Assembly (NCBI GenBank): GCA_028688145.1
Contig: JAQTYU010000002.1
Coordinates: 1-64,000, forward strand
Length of the DNA: 64,000 bases
Direction: 5' to 3'
Source of the DNA: Thiotrichaceae bacterium
GTDB taxonomy: Bacteria > Pseudomonadota > Gammaproteobacteria > Beggiatoales > Beggiatoaceae
Shown here: one piece after another, positions 36,507-45,681 of the stretch
Layout of the letters: each line of letters begins with the position of its first letter
How positions within the stretch are numbered: position 1 is the first letter of the stretch
Made by a program: the position numbers and the translations under genes
Notes under the pieces: generated by a model
Databases searched by the model: none
Told to the model about the DNA's origin: nothing
What the model saw: the letters and a program-made list of their open reading frames with translations, nothing else

Positions 36507-36624
36507 GTAGGGTGTATAAGCATCGCGTCATACACCTCACAATTTAAGAGTTGTACAGTCACAAAGAATGGGATGCGTGGTTTTTTAATTAAGGTGTATG
36601 GCGGCTGCGCCTTATACACCCTAC
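36507..36624. repeat. Inverted-repeat element overlapping the XRE gene stop
   Basis: The ends GTAGGGTGTATAAG (36507-36520) and CTTATACACCCTAC (36611-36624) are perfect inverted copies bounding 118 bases without a gene. The right end supplies the TAG stop of the leftward XRE gene (36621-36623). Confidence 0.75.
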
Positions 36625-37010
36625 GCTTGTTGTTTATTCAATAAACCCAGCATCATTCTTAAATCTTCAATTTGTTGTGTCAATAAAGCTATTTCGCTAT
36701 CTTTCTTTTCAACTAATAAGTGCATTTTTTCTAGCTCTTGAGTCAATTCTATTGCCGAATTTATATGACTTTGATAATACTGAATACTCCGATCATGAAA
36801 TGAGAAGTTATTTTTCTCATCCTCAAATAAATCTTTCAATTCAATACCAAGCACGTCAGCGATTTTTTCTAATCGAGGAATATGTAATTTAGTTTCTCCC
36901 CTTTCAATTTTTGCATAGCCTGTTACCGACATGTTTAGTTTTTCTGCCATCTCTTCTTGACTCCAGCCTCTTAATGTCCGAACTAAATTCATTTTTTTCC
37001 CAATATCCAT
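36621..37010 (-). CDS. XRE-family transcriptional regulator with C-terminal coiled coil
   Basis: The N-terminal helix-turn-helix (about residues 7-62: MNLVRTLRGWSQEEMAEKLN, then GYAKIERGE, IPRLEKIADVLGIELKDLF) is a Cro/CI type. Residues about 80-125 form a Glu/Leu-rich coiled coil, a likely dimerisation region. At 129 residues it is longer than typical restriction-modification controller proteins. It is divergent from a 61-residue ORF and lies upstream of the methyltransferase gene on the same strand. It may control either of them, but the target is unknown. Confidence 0.85.
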   Translation of the reverse strand: MDIGKKMNLVRTLRGWSQEEMAEKLNMSVTGYAKIERGETKLHIPRLEKIADVLGIELKDLFEDEKNNFSFHDRSIQYYQSHINSAIELTQELEKMHLLVEKKDSEIALLTQQIEDLRMMLGLLNKQQA

Positions 37011-37087
37011 AATGGTGCTCTTTTTTGGTAGATCACTGTAACAACAAAGGTAGCTGAAAGTAAGTAGCCATGGGTGTTTATTTAATC

Positions 37088-37097
37088 ATGATATCAT
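37088..37097. promoter_or_regulatory. Candidate operator palindrome
   Basis: A perfect ATGATATCAT palindrome sits in the divergent region between the XRE regulator and the 61-residue ORF, at a place suitable for autoregulation. There is no direct evidence of binding. Confidence 0.3.
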
Positions 37098-37161
37098 CAT
37101 AATTTAAATAGGGTTTAATTTGAACCTAAAGATAATTTATTCAATATAATGGAGCTGCTAA

Positions 37162-37347
37162 ATGTCACAAGTAACCATATCTCTTGAAGAGATCAACAAA
37201 GACTTGAAGGAACGAGGTTTAAGACCATTTACTATGGGCTCTTTTAGTTTTGATGCTAGAGATGAAAAGCATCTGGAACTTTCGGTTATGGATTTCATGA
37301 AGTTGGTTCACGATTGGATATTACAACAAGAATTTAAACAACCATAA
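37162..37347 (+). CDS. Small acidic protein of unknown function
   Basis: The ORF has 61 residues with a good ribosome-binding site (GGAG seven bases before ATG), divergent from the XRE regulator. The sequence has an amphipathic start (SLEEINKDLKERGL), a middle FTMGSFSFDAR and a helical end (LSVMDFMKLVHDWILQQEF). I recognise no family. The divergent pairing with a regulator resembles small accessory or antitoxin-like loci, but no toxin partner is visible. Confidence 0.6.
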   Translation: MSQVTISLEEINKDLKERGLRPFTMGSFSFDARDEKHLELSVMDFMKLVHDWILQQEFKQP

Positions 37348-37387
37348 TATATCTGGCATCACGAACCAGATTGATCAATAACTGTTA

Positions 37388-37428
37388 GAAAAAAACCCAC
37401 CCCCTAAAACTAGGCAGGTGGGTGTTTT
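37388..37428 (-). terminator. Terminator of ppsA
   Basis: Read leftward, CCCACC and GGTGGG enclose a loop of 16 or so bases, followed by a run of T (A run at 37389-37395 on the plus strand). It lies 25 bases beyond the ppsA stop. Confidence 0.7.
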
Positions 37429-37452
37429 CAAAGAGCTAAAACTGCTTAAATC

Positions 37453-39831
37453 TTAAGCATTTTCAGACAAATACAACCACGTCGAAATCACCGTGTCAGG
37501 ATTTAAAGACACGCTTTCAATGCCTTCTTCCATTAACCACTTGGCAAAGTCAGGGTGATCCGAAGGGCCTTGACCACAAATCCCCACGTATTTACCCGCC
37601 TTACGACACGCTTGAATTGCCAAATGTAACAACGCTTTCACCGCAGGATTGCGTTCATCAAACAAGTGCGCAATCAAGCCTGAGTCACGGTCTAAGCCCA
37701 AGGTCAATTGGGTCATGTCGTTAGAACCAATCGAGAAACCATCAAAATATTCTAAGAATTGGTCAGCTAACAAAGCGTTAGAAGGCAATTCGCACATCAT
37801 GATTAAACGTAAACCATTTTTGCCGCGTTCTAAACCAAACTTCTTCAGAATTTCCACGACTTGACGCGCTTCGTCCACAGTGCGCACGAAAGGAATCATC
37901 AGCTCAACATTGGTTAAACCCATTTCGTCACGCACTTTGCGCATCGCACGGCATTCTAATTCAAAGCAATCTTGGAAAGATTCAGCAATATAACGCGATG
38001 CGCCACGGAAACCGATCATCGGATTTTCTTCATGGGGTTCGTAATCACGCCCACCGATTAAGTTCGCGTATTCATTCGACTTAAAGTCCGATAAACGCAC
38101 GATCACGGTTTTGGGAGAAAATGCCGCCGCCAAAGTTGCCACGCCTTCCGCTAATTTATCCACGTAGAAACTCACAGGATCAGCATAACCGCCAATGTGT
38201 TGCTGAATCGTGGCTTGCAATTCGGGGCTTTGTTTGTCGAAATTTAACAAGGCTTTGGGGTGAATGCCGATCATGCGGTTGATTATGAATTCTAAACGCG
38301 CCAAGCCCACACCTTCGTTAGGAATGCCTGCGAAGTCAAAAGCGCGGTCAGGGTTGCCGACGTTCATCATAATTTTGAAGGACAATTCGGGCATCGCATT
38401 GGCGTTTGAGGTTTGAATTTCAAAAGCTAACGCGCCTTCATAAATATAACCCGTGTCGCCTTCTGCACAAGACACCGTCACCATTTGACCCGTGCTTAAT
38501 TTTTTGGTGGCATCGCCGCAACCCACCACCGCAGGAATACCCAATTCACGCGCAATAATTGCCGCATGACAGGTTCTGCCGCCACGGTTAGTGACAATTG
38601 CAGAAGCGCGTTTCATCACGGGTTCCCAATCAGGATCGGTCATGTCGGTGACTAAGACATCGCCCGCTTGAACCTGTGCCATATCTTTGATGCTGCTGAT
38701 ATTACGTACTGCACCCACGCCAATACGTTGCCCAATGCTGCGCCCCGTTGCCAAAATTTCAGCAGAGTGCGCTTTCAATTCAAAGCGTTCAATGGTATTG
38801 GTTTGGGTTTGACGGCTTTTCACAGTTTCAGGACGGGCTTGTAAAATGTAAATTTTGCCGTCGTTGCCATCTTTGCCCCATTCAATATCCATCGGGCGTT
38901 GATAATGCTTTTCAATAATCAGGGCTTGACGCGCCAATTCTTCAATTTCTGCGTCGTTTAAGGAGAAGGTCAGGCGATCTGCTTCGGGCACATCGATGAT
39001 TTCGGTGCTTCGGCTGTAACCTGCATTCGCACTGTACACCATTTTAATTAATTTGCTGCCACGGTTGCGGCGCAATACTGCAGGGCGACCCGCTCTCAAA
39101 GTGTCTTTGTGCACGTAGAATTCGTCAGGGTTCACAGAACCTTGCACCACGGTTTCCCCTAAACCATAGGAGGAAGTGATAAATACCACTTCTTTAAAAC
39201 CAGATTCGGTGTCCAAGGTAAACATCACGCCACTTGCGCCGATGTCGCTACGCACCATGCGTTGAATCCCTGCGGATAAGGCGACATCTGCATGGGCAAA
39301 ACCTTGGTGAACCCGATAAGAAATTGCGCGGTCGTTGAATAAAGAAGCGAACACATGTTTCACCGCGAGCAATACGTTATCAATGCCGGTGATATTCAGA
39401 TAAGTTTCTTGTTGTCCTGCAAAAGAAGCATCGGGCAAATCTTCAGCGGTGGCAGAAGAACGCACCGCAACCGACACAGGCTTGCCACCTGATTCTGCAA
39501 CCATTTGTGCATAAGATTCAGTAATTGCTTTTTCTAATTCAGGTTGTAAAGGTGTATCAATCACCCATTGACGAATTTGTGCGCCGACTTCTGCAAGCTT
39601 GACCACATCGCTGACATCCAAAGCGTCCAAGCTGTCATTGATACGTTTCTTCAAACCACTTTGATCGAGATAATCCGTAAACGCAACTGCCGTGGTCGCA
39701 AAGCCATTGGGTACGCTCACCCCGACATTTGCCAAGTGACTGACCATTTCACCCAGAGAGGCATTTTTGCCCCCGACACGAGCGACATCATGCATACCCA
39801 GTTTTGCAAACTCAATGACATATTCTTGCAC
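37453..39831 (-). CDS. ppsA: Phosphoenolpyruvate synthase
   Basis: This gluconeogenic enzyme makes PEP, AMP and phosphate from pyruvate and ATP in the cytoplasm. The 792-residue protein has the N-terminal ATP-binding domain ([27 protein letters not shown]), the swivelling phospho-histidine domain ([21 protein letters not shown]) and the C-terminal PEP-utilising barrel ([24 protein letters not shown]). The start is GTG with AGGGGA eight bases upstream. The gene is divergent from ppsR, whose product regulates it by phosphorylation, a common arrangement. Confidence 0.97.
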   Translation of the reverse strand: MQEYVIEFAKLGMHDVARVGGKNASLGEMVSHLANVGVSVPNGFATTAVAFTDYLDQSGLKKRINDSLDALDVSDVVKLAEVGAQIRQWVIDTPLQPELEKAITESYAQMVAESGGKPVSVAVRSSATAEDLPDASFAGQQETYLNITGIDNVLLAVKHVFASLFNDRAISYRVHQGFAHADVALSAGIQRMVRSDIGASGVMFTLDTESGFKEVVFITSSYGLGETVVQGSVNPDEFYVHKDTLRAGRPAVLRRNRGSKLIKMVYSANAGYSRSTEIIDVPEADRLTFSLNDAEIEELARQALIIEKHYQRPMDIEWGKDGNDGKIYILQARPETVKSRQTQTNTIERFELKAHSAEILATGRSIGQRIGVGAVRNISSIKDMAQVQAGDVLVTDMTDPDWEPVMKRASAIVTNRGGRTCHAAIIARELGIPAVVGCGDATKKLSTGQMVTVSCAEGDTGYIYEGALAFEIQTSNANAMPELSFKIMMNVGNPDRAFDFAGIPNEGVGLARLEFIINRMIGIHPKALLNFDKQSPELQATIQQHIGGYADPVSFYVDKLAEGVATLAAAFSPKTVIVRLSDFKSNEYANLIGGRDYEPHEENPMIGFRGASRYIAESFQDCFELECRAMRKVRDEMGLTNVELMIPFVRTVDEARQVVEILKKFGLERGKNGLRLIMMCELPSNALLADQFLEYFDGFSIGSNDMTQLTLGLDRDSGLIAHLFDERNPAVKALLHLAIQACRKAGKYVGICGQGPSDHPDFAKWLMEEGIESVSLNPDTVISTWLYLSENA

Positions 39832-39991
39832 TTCGTTATTCCCCTTAAACGCTTATTTTCATTTGTTGAGACGATAACCCCGAAATAATGGTTTTTATCA
39901 TCTTGTTAAATGTGTAAAATTTTAACACTGCACGCGAGTGTAGCGTTATAAAAAATTACGTATTTTACCTGAATTAATGAGTATCTCCATA

Positions 39992-40825
39992 ATGTATAGC
40001 GCAAAACGTGTTATTTTCTTTGTGTCCGACAGCACAGGGATCACCGTCAAAACTTTGGGCGAGAGCCTGTTAGCCCAATTTGACACCATCAAGACCGAAC
40101 AAAAAATCCTGCCCTTCGTCAATAATTTAAGCGAAGCGCACGCCGCTGTTGAACATATCAATAACGCCGCTAAAGAATGTCCTTATCGTCCAATCGTGTT
40201 TGCAACCCTCACTGACCCCGCTTTGCGCGACATTATTGCCGCCAGCAACTGCATGTTTATTGACCTGTTTGGTGCATTTATTGAGCCACTCGAGCGCGAA
40301 TTTGAAACCAAATCCAATCATGCAGTGGGGCGCAGCCATGCGATTCAACAAGCCAATGGCAGTTATGATTCGCGCATTGCCGCTATCAATTTTACCCTAC
40401 AACATGATGACGGTGCGTATATTGATCGTTATAAAGAAGCCGATGTGATTTTAGTCGGTGCCTCGCGTTCAGGGAAAACCCCGACTTGCGTGTATTTGGC
40501 GATTCAGTTTGGGGTGTCTGCGGCAAATTATCCGCTCACCGATGAAGATGTGGAAGGCATGAAACTGCCTGCGATTTTAGAGCCATTCCGTCATAAATTA
40601 TTCGGTCTGACGATAAAGCCCGAACGTTTGCACCAAATCCGTCAAGACCGCCGCCCGAATAGTCGTTATTCTTCCTTGCAACAATGCAGCTTTGAAATTC
40701 AAAAAATCGAAGCTTTGTATCGCAAAATTAACCTGCCGTTTATCGACACCACCAGCACCTCTGTTGAAGAAATCGCAAGCAGAATCCTGCAAAGAACCAA
40801 GCTTGAGCATTTTTGCGAGGTGTAG
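39992..40825 (+). CDS. ppsR: PEP synthase regulatory protein (bifunctional kinase/pyrophosphorylase)
   Basis: PpsR (DUF299 family) inactivates PEP synthase by ADP-dependent threonine phosphorylation and reactivates it by phosphate-dependent removal. Typical motifs are VIFFVSDSTGITVKTLGESL, the P-loop GASRSGKTPTCVYLA, and the C-terminal ASRILQRT. The frame also has an ATG at 39977; the one at 39992 (MYSAKRVIFF) matches the usual distance to the FFVSD motif and gives 277 residues. It is divergent from ppsA, so the enzyme and its regulator are co-located. Confidence 0.93.
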   Translation: MYSAKRVIFFVSDSTGITVKTLGESLLAQFDTIKTEQKILPFVNNLSEAHAAVEHINNAAKECPYRPIVFATLTDPALRDIIAASNCMFIDLFGAFIEPLEREFETKSNHAVGRSHAIQQANGSYDSRIAAINFTLQHDDGAYIDRYKEADVILVGASRSGKTPTCVYLAIQFGVSAANYPLTDEDVEGMKLPAILEPFRHKLFGLTIKPERLHQIRQDRRPNSRYSSLQQCSFEIQKIEALYRKINLPFIDTTSTSVEEIASRILQRTKLEHFCEV

Positions 40826-40898
40826 GGCTGTGAGGATTGAGAAGGGCGAATGTGCTACCATAGCGCCATCCTTTTGGGCTTCTAGGCAAGTTTAAAAA

Positions 40899-42257
40899 AT
40901 GACAGCGAGTGAATTGCGTGCAACCCTAGCCCTTGCCAGCATTATGGTGATGCGCATGTTGGGCTTATTTATGGTGCTCCCTGTGTTTGCGATTTACGCG
41001 TCACAGCTTGAGGGCGTAACCCCTACCTTAGCAGGGATCGCGATTGGGGTTTATGGTTTAACCCAAACCTTCCTACAAATTCCCTTCGGCATGTTATCTG
41101 ACCGTTTTGGCAGAAAGCCGATTATCAGTTTAGGTTTAGGCATTTTCGCGCTGGGCAGTGTGATTGCGGCTTTGTCACATGGCATCGTCGGGATTATTAT
41201 CGGGCGAGCCTTACAAGGCACAGGCGCAATTTCATCGGCTTTATTAGCTTTGACGGCGGATTTAACCCAAGAAGAACATCGCACCAAAGCGATGGCAATC
41301 ATGGGGATTAGTATCGGCATGTCGTTTGTGGTCGCCTTGGTTTTAGGGCCTGTGCTCAGCAGATGGATTGGGGTGTTGGGCTTATTTTGGGTCAGCGCGG
41401 TGTTGGCGATTATTGCAATTGTGGTGCTTTATAAAGTCGTGCCGCAGCCGCTGCAATCCCGTTTTCACAGCGATGCTGAACCCGTACCCGCCAAGTTTAA
41501 GCGCGTGTTGCAAGACCCTGAATTATTGCGTTTAGATGCGGGAATTTTCCTGCTACATTTATTGCTCACCGCCTTGTTTGTCACCTTGCCTATGAGTTTA
41601 AAAGACGTACTACCGCCTGAACAGCATTGGCTGGTGTATTTATCCACCTTGGTGGCAGCGGTGATTGCGATGATGCCGTTTATGATGATTGCAGAACGCT
41701 ATCGGCGTTTAAAACAAGTGTTTATCGGTGCAATTGCAGTGCTCGCTTTATCACAGCTCGGCTTAGGTTTTGTGCAGCATAGTTTGTGGGGCATGGTGAT
41801 TATGCTATTTTTATTTTTCACGGCATTCACTTTATTGGAAGCGACTTTACCCTCACTCATCAGCAAAATTGCCCCCGCAGACAGCAAAGGCACAGCGATG
41901 GGGGTTTATGCGAGCACCCAATTTTTTGGCGCGTTTTTAGGCGGTGTACTTGGCGGTTGGCTGCAACAACATTACAGTCACAGTGCGGTGTTTTTAATCG
42001 GTTCAGGTTTAGCCACAATTTGGCTTGGGTTAGCAATCACTATGAAAAATCCGCGTTATTTGAGTAGTCAATTATTAAATGTCGGTGTTTTAGAAGCCCA
42101 TCAAGCCCAATTATTAGTTAAAAAATTGCTTGAAATTCGCGGCGTTGTCGAGGCGGCAATTGCAGCGGAAGAAGGCGTGGCTTATCTAAAAATAGACAAA
42201 GCGGCCGTCAATATGGCTGAGCTGACACATTATTCGGTTGCAATGGAACAAAGGTAA
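40899..42257 (+). CDS. yajR: MFS transporter of the YajR type
   Basis: This is a major facilitator protein with 12 predicted helices. It has the motif-A loop GMLSDRFGRKPII between helices 2 and 3 and the drug/H+ antiporter-type GRALQGTGAISSALLAL. After helix 12 a soluble tail of about 70 residues (LLNVGVLEAHQAQLLVKKLL to the end) fits the ferredoxin-like YAM domain that defines YajR. The length of 452 residues matches. Transported substrate is unknown. It sits between ppsR and ssb; the six-base gap to ssb suggests co-transcription. Confidence 0.88.
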   Translation: MTASELRATLALASIMVMRMLGLFMVLPVFAIYASQLEGVTPTLAGIAIGVYGLTQTFLQIPFGMLSDRFGRKPIISLGLGIFALGSVIAALSHGIVGIIIGRALQGTGAISSALLALTADLTQEEHRTKAMAIMGISIGMSFVVALVLGPVLSRWIGVLGLFWVSAVLAIIAIVVLYKVVPQPLQSRFHSDAEPVPAKFKRVLQDPELLRLDAGIFLLHLLLTALFVTLPMSLKDVLPPEQHWLVYLSTLVAAVIAMMPFMMIAERYRRLKQVFIGAIAVLALSQLGLGFVQHSLWGMVIMLFLFFTAFTLLEATLPSLISKIAPADSKGTAMGVYASTQFFGAFLGGVLGGWLQQHYSHSAVFLIGSGLATIWLGLAITMKNPRYLSSQLLNVGVLEAHQAQLLVKKLLEIRGVVEAAIAAEEGVAYLKIDKAAVNMAELTHYSVAMEQR

Positions 42258-42263
42258 TTTGGT

Positions 42264-42761
42264 ATGTCTTCAGTAAATAAAGTAATTTTGGTGGGGCGTT
42301 TGGGCAATGATCCCGAAGTGCGTTATACCGCCACGGGTTCTGCGGTGGCAAATATCAGTCTTGCGACCTCTGAAAACTGGAAAGATAAGCAAACCGGTGA
42401 AAAACAAGAACGTACCGAATGGCATCGTATCGTTTTTTTTAATAAGTTGGCGGAAATCGTTGCCCAATATTTGCGCAAAGGTTCGCTGATTTATGTGGAA
42501 GGGGCGTTGCAAACCCGTAAATGGCAAGATAAAAATGGTGAAGATCGTTACACCACCGAAATCGTTGCCAATGAAATGCGAATGTTGGGTAGCAAATCTG
42601 AAAATTCGGGTACGGCAAGTTATTCTGCCCCTGCTGCGCCTAGCAGTTACGCGCCCGCCGCCTCTAGCAATATGGGTTCACAACAACAAAGTGCGCCGCG
42701 TCAATCAGCACCACCGCCCAGCAGCTCGCCTGATAATTTTGATGATGATGTGCCGTTTTAA
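42264..42761 (+). CDS. ssb: Single-stranded DNA-binding protein
   Basis: SSB coats single-stranded DNA in replication, recombination and repair. The N-terminal OB fold (about 1-110) starts [21 protein letters not shown] and contains [21 protein letters not shown] Pro/Ser/Ala/Gln-rich linker follows, and the acidic partner-binding tip is DDDVPF. The length of 165 residues is usual. AAAGG precedes the ATG. Confidence 0.97.
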   Translation: MSSVNKVILVGRLGNDPEVRYTATGSAVANISLATSENWKDKQTGEKQERTEWHRIVFFNKLAEIVAQYLRKGSLIYVEGALQTRKWQDKNGEDRYTTEIVANEMRMLGSKSENSGTASYSAPAAPSSYAPAASSNMGSQQQSAPRQSAPPPSSSPDNFDDDVPF

Positions 42762-43288
42762 GGCTTAAGGACTGGCAGTCTTTTGAGGACTGCCAGTCCT
42801 TAAACTCGATCTCACTCAAGACCTGCTAGGTTTCTAAAACCTAGCAGGTCTAATCGTTTCTCTCGTTCCCAAACTCCGTTTGGGAATGCCTGTCGGTCAA
42901 GCTCTGCTTGACGATTCGGAAAACCTGAAGCATCGTTCAATAAATGACGAGTGAATAGGATGTGCCGACAACAGGAGGCTCATCAATCGAGATTCATTGA
43001 GTTCTCTCACGAATGATGCGCTTCGTTCCTCAGCACATCCTATTAGCACTATTAGAATTCGTAGGTTGGGTTGGCGATTAGTCAACCCAACAAAAATAGA
43101 GCACGGAAATTAGGATTGTAGATAATTTGGAATTAATGTTGGGTTGCAGAGAGCAACCCAACCTACGTGGCTCAAACCCATAAAATAATTTCAGGAATTA
43201 ATGCGATTTTGATATGATGAAAACGACACCAAATAATAAACTAAAAATTAAAACTAGCATCAAGTAAAACTTACTTCTGGATATTTTT
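42762..43288. repeat. Repeat-dense intergenic region upstream of the GHKL/nuclease gene
   Basis: It has no gene but at least four palindromic blocks: AAGGACTGGCAGTC and its mirror (42767-42801, possibly the ssb terminator); GACCTGCTAGGTTT and its mirror (42820-42850); ATAGGATGTGC and GCACATCCTAT (42956-43043); and GTAGGTTGGGTTG with CAACCCAACCTAC (43061-43166). The first two form a composite unit repeated at 45610-45681. Confidence 0.75.
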
Positions 43289-45286
43289 ATGGCTAAGGTT
43301 AGCGTTTCCGTAAAAGCTGATTTTCTCAAATCCCTCGCATCCGCAAAACCACTACCTGCATTGGCTGAGCTGATCTGGAATGGTTTTGACGCAGGCTCAA
43401 AACATGTTGATGTTTTTATTAATAAAAATGAGCTGGGTGGAGTTCACTCTATTACTGTCAGAGATGATGGGAATGGGATTGATCATGCCAAAATTAACGA
43501 ACTATTTGGAAGCTTGGGAGAGTCTTGGAAAAAAGAGCATCCCAAACTACATGGCAGAGCTCTTCATGGTAAAAAAGGACGAGGACGGCTTCAAGCATTT
43601 GCTTTAGGGTCTTATGTTGAGTGGAAAACCACTTATGAAGAATCAGGAAAGAGTTATTCCTATCGGATTACAGGCAAAGCTGAAGAACTAGAAGATTTCG
43701 ACGTTACTGAACCGAAGGAAGTTAATACGTCCGTAGGAACAACTGTCACTATCAGTAATATCGAGAAAAATTTTATTTCTTTGAAAGCTGAAGATCGTCC
43801 TCAGCAAAAATTAGCCGAGATGTTTTCGGTATACCTGACGGAATATCCAGAGTTACATCTCCAATATGACGGTAAAACCATCGATCCAAAATCGGTTCAA
43901 AATGATCGCAAAGATTATATTTTAGATGAGATAACATTAACGGATGGTAAAAAGCTTACACCAGCACCTGTTGTATCCATTATTGAGTGGAAAAGTCGCA
44001 CCGAACGTAGGATTCATTTCTGTGATGCCAAAGGAATTTCACTACATGAGATACCCGTTGAGCACAAGATTCCAGCACCTGGTTTTAACTTTACTGTTTA
44101 TATCAAGACGGATCACTTTAAAGAGTTAGACAAAAATAATTGTCTTTCTGAATTAAATAATGACGTTAAACGCATTTTAGATGTCGCTGTCAGTACGGTT
44201 AAAACCCACTTTAAAGAACGTAAAGAGGCAGCAGCAAGTGAGATAGTCGCCAGTTGGAAAAAGGATAATATTTATCCATATCCTGACAAACCCAATATTG
44301 ATCCCATTGAATTAGCCGAAAGACAATTTTTTGACATTTTTGCGGTTAATGTTCAAGAGTATTTACCTAATTTTGAAAAATCAGACTTCAAATCAAAGAA
44401 GTTTACATTTTCTCTTCTTGCTCAAGCTCTTAAACAGAACACTGACTCTGTCCAAACCATTATCAGTGAAGTGCTGGGATTAACTAAAGACAAACAAGAT
44501 GACCTTGCTGAGTTGCTCAAGAACACTAAACTTTCAGCAATAATCAGTGCATCTAAAGTAGTGGCTAACCGTCTTGATTTTCTCAAAGCGCTTGAGATAC
44601 TTGTATTTGATCCTGAAAGTAAGCGTAACTGTTTAGAGCGCGATCAACTACATAAAATCTTAGAAAAAGAAGCATGGATATTTCACGAAGAATTTAGTTT
44701 AGCAGGAAGCGAACAACGGCTTGATGAGGTACTTAAGAAACACCTTGATAAGTTGGGAAACAGATCAGACGATGATGTACATATCGGTAATGCAGGGGAC
44801 AAACGTGTCGATTTAATGCTCCACAAGACTATTCAGCCTAGGTCTGGGGAATTTGATTATCTGATTGTTGAGCTAAAAAGACCCTCGAAAAAGATTAATG
44901 CTCAGGTTTTGATGCAGATCGAAGAGTATGCGATGGCAGTTGCAGAAGATGAAAGGTTTCAAGCGGGAAAGACTCGTTGGACATTCATGGCAATTTCCAA
45001 TGAAATTGATACGTATGCAAGGAATAAATCTCGACAACGTGATAAACCTCAGGGGCAGATCTATGATGATGGGGAGAGAAATATCACAGTTTGGGTTAAA
45101 ACTTGGTCTGAGATTATAGGTGATGCCCGAGCCAAACTTCAATTTATCAACAAGCAGCTTGAATATCAGGCTGATGATGATTCTGCAAAGGATTATCTTC
45201 GGGAAAAACACGAAAAGTTCATTCCTAACGCCCCTGTTTTTCAAACTGCAAATGACACAAACTCGTCTTCAGCAGTAACCGTTTAG
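43289..45286 (+). CDS. GHKL ATPase fused to a Shedu-like PD-(D/E)xK nuclease domain; candidate defence protein
   Basis: The 665-residue protein joins two recognisable parts. Residues about 1-190 are a GHKL/HATPase domain of the MutL/Hsp90 type: N-box ELIWNGFDAGS (Glu27, Asn31), G1 box DDGNGI (59-64), and G2-like loop HGKKGRGRLQAFALG (93-107). Residues about 450-640 resemble the DUF4263 (Shedu SduA-type) nuclease: EKEAWIFHEEF, Asp508 in KRVDLML, then Glu528-x-Lys530 in LIVELKRP, followed by QIEEYAMAV. The middle is helical and not recognised. GGAT precedes the ATG. Its codon use looks more AT-rich than its neighbours, and repeats and a broken 5S gene flank it, so transfer is likely. Function is inferred: an ATP-gated nuclease, perhaps anti-phage. 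Confidence 0.8.
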   Translation: MAKVSVSVKADFLKSLASAKPLPALAELIWNGFDAGSKHVDVFINKNELGGVHSITVRDDGNGIDHAKINELFGSLGESWKKEHPKLHGRALHGKKGRGRLQAFALGSYVEWKTTYEESGKSYSYRITGKAEELEDFDVTEPKEVNTSVGTTVTISNIEKNFISLKAEDRPQQKLAEMFSVYLTEYPELHLQYDGKTIDPKSVQNDRKDYILDEITLTDGKKLTPAPVVSIIEWKSRTERRIHFCDAKGISLHEIPVEHKIPAPGFNFTVYIKTDHFKELDKNNCLSELNNDVKRILDVAVSTVKTHFKERKEAAASEIVASWKKDNIYPYPDKPNIDPIELAERQFFDIFAVNVQEYLPNFEKSDFKSKKFTFSLLAQALKQNTDSVQTIISEVLGLTKDKQDDLAELLKNTKLSAIISASKVVANRLDFLKALEILVFDPESKRNCLERDQLHKILEKEAWIFHEEFSLAGSEQRLDEVLKKHLDKLGNRSDDDVHIGNAGDKRVDLMLHKTIQPRSGEFDYLIVELKRPSKKINAQVLMQIEEYAMAVAEDERFQAGKTRWTFMAISNEIDTYARNKSRQRDKPQGQIYDDGERNITVWVKTWSEIIGDARAKLQFINKQLEYQADDDSAKDYLREKHEKFIPNAPVFQTANDTNSSSAVTV

Positions 45287-45303
45287 AATTACAGTACCTC
45301 AAT

Positions 45304-45336
45304 AAAAAAGCGGCTGAGAGATCAAGCCGCTTTTTT
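45304..45336. terminator. Bidirectional terminator
   Basis: AAAAAAGCGGCT and AGCCGCTTTTTT form a stem with A and T runs on both sides, 17 bases after the stop of the GHKL/nuclease gene. Confidence 0.85.
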
Positions 45337-45453
45337 CATTGTTGATCATATGGAAAATCCACCAATTCGTAATCAGTAGGTCGGAGTGGGGAATGCGGTT
45401 TTAGAGTGCAGTCAGCTAGGTAAAGAGTAAAAGAAGTAGACAGGCGAAAGAGA

Positions 45454-45485
45454 AACCCCCGCATCTTTTGCAAGATGATGGGGTT
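45454..45485 (-). terminator. Terminator of the 5S rRNA gene
   Basis: Read leftward, AACCCCATCATCTT, a short loop, and AAGATGCGGGGGTTT are followed by a T-rich run. It lies just beyond the 3' end of the 5S sequence, as expected for an rrn operon terminator. Confidence 0.7.
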
Positions 45486-45494
45486 AGGTATTAA

Positions 45495-45592
45495 AGCCCT
45501 GGCAGTGACCTACTTTCACATGGGGAGAGCCCACACTATCATCGGCGCTAAGTGGTTTCACTACCGAGTTCGAAATGGTATCGGGTGGTACC
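45495..45592 (-). rRNA. rrf: 5S ribosomal RNA gene, 5'-truncated
   Basis: Read on the minus strand, the sequence shows the 5S core ACCATTTCGAACTCGGTAGT, then GTGAAACC, AGCGCCGATGATAGTGTGGG, CTCCCCATGTGAAAGTAGGT and the 3' end CACTGCCAGGGC. The expected 5' strand of helix I (complement of the 3' end) and the first 20 or so bases are not found upstream of 45592. The text there becomes CCTTCTTG and then the composite repeat at 45610. No 23S gene lies upstream. This looks like a relic of an rrn operon end rather than a working gene. Confidence 0.8.
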
Positions 45593-45609
45593 CAAGAAGG
45601 CTAAGTCTC

Positions 45610-45681
45610 AAGGACTGGCAGTCCTGAATCTCGATCCCACTAAAAAGAAAGACCTGCTAGGTTTTAAAAAGCTAGCAGGTC
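45610..45681. repeat. Composite palindromic repeat, second copy
   Basis: AGGACTGGCAGTCCT, then a spacer with CTCGATCCCACT, then GACCTGCTAG...CTAGCAGGTC. The same order and spacer (CTCGATCTCACT) occur at 42767-42850. A third, partial relative is at 48547-48579. Confidence 0.75.

Noticed and set aside
43061-43166. The GTAGGTTGGGTTG inverted repeat as an attachment site of an integrative element
   Set aside because: Both arms lie on the same side of the GHKL/nuclease gene, and no integrase is present. It looks like a common dispersed intergenic repeat.
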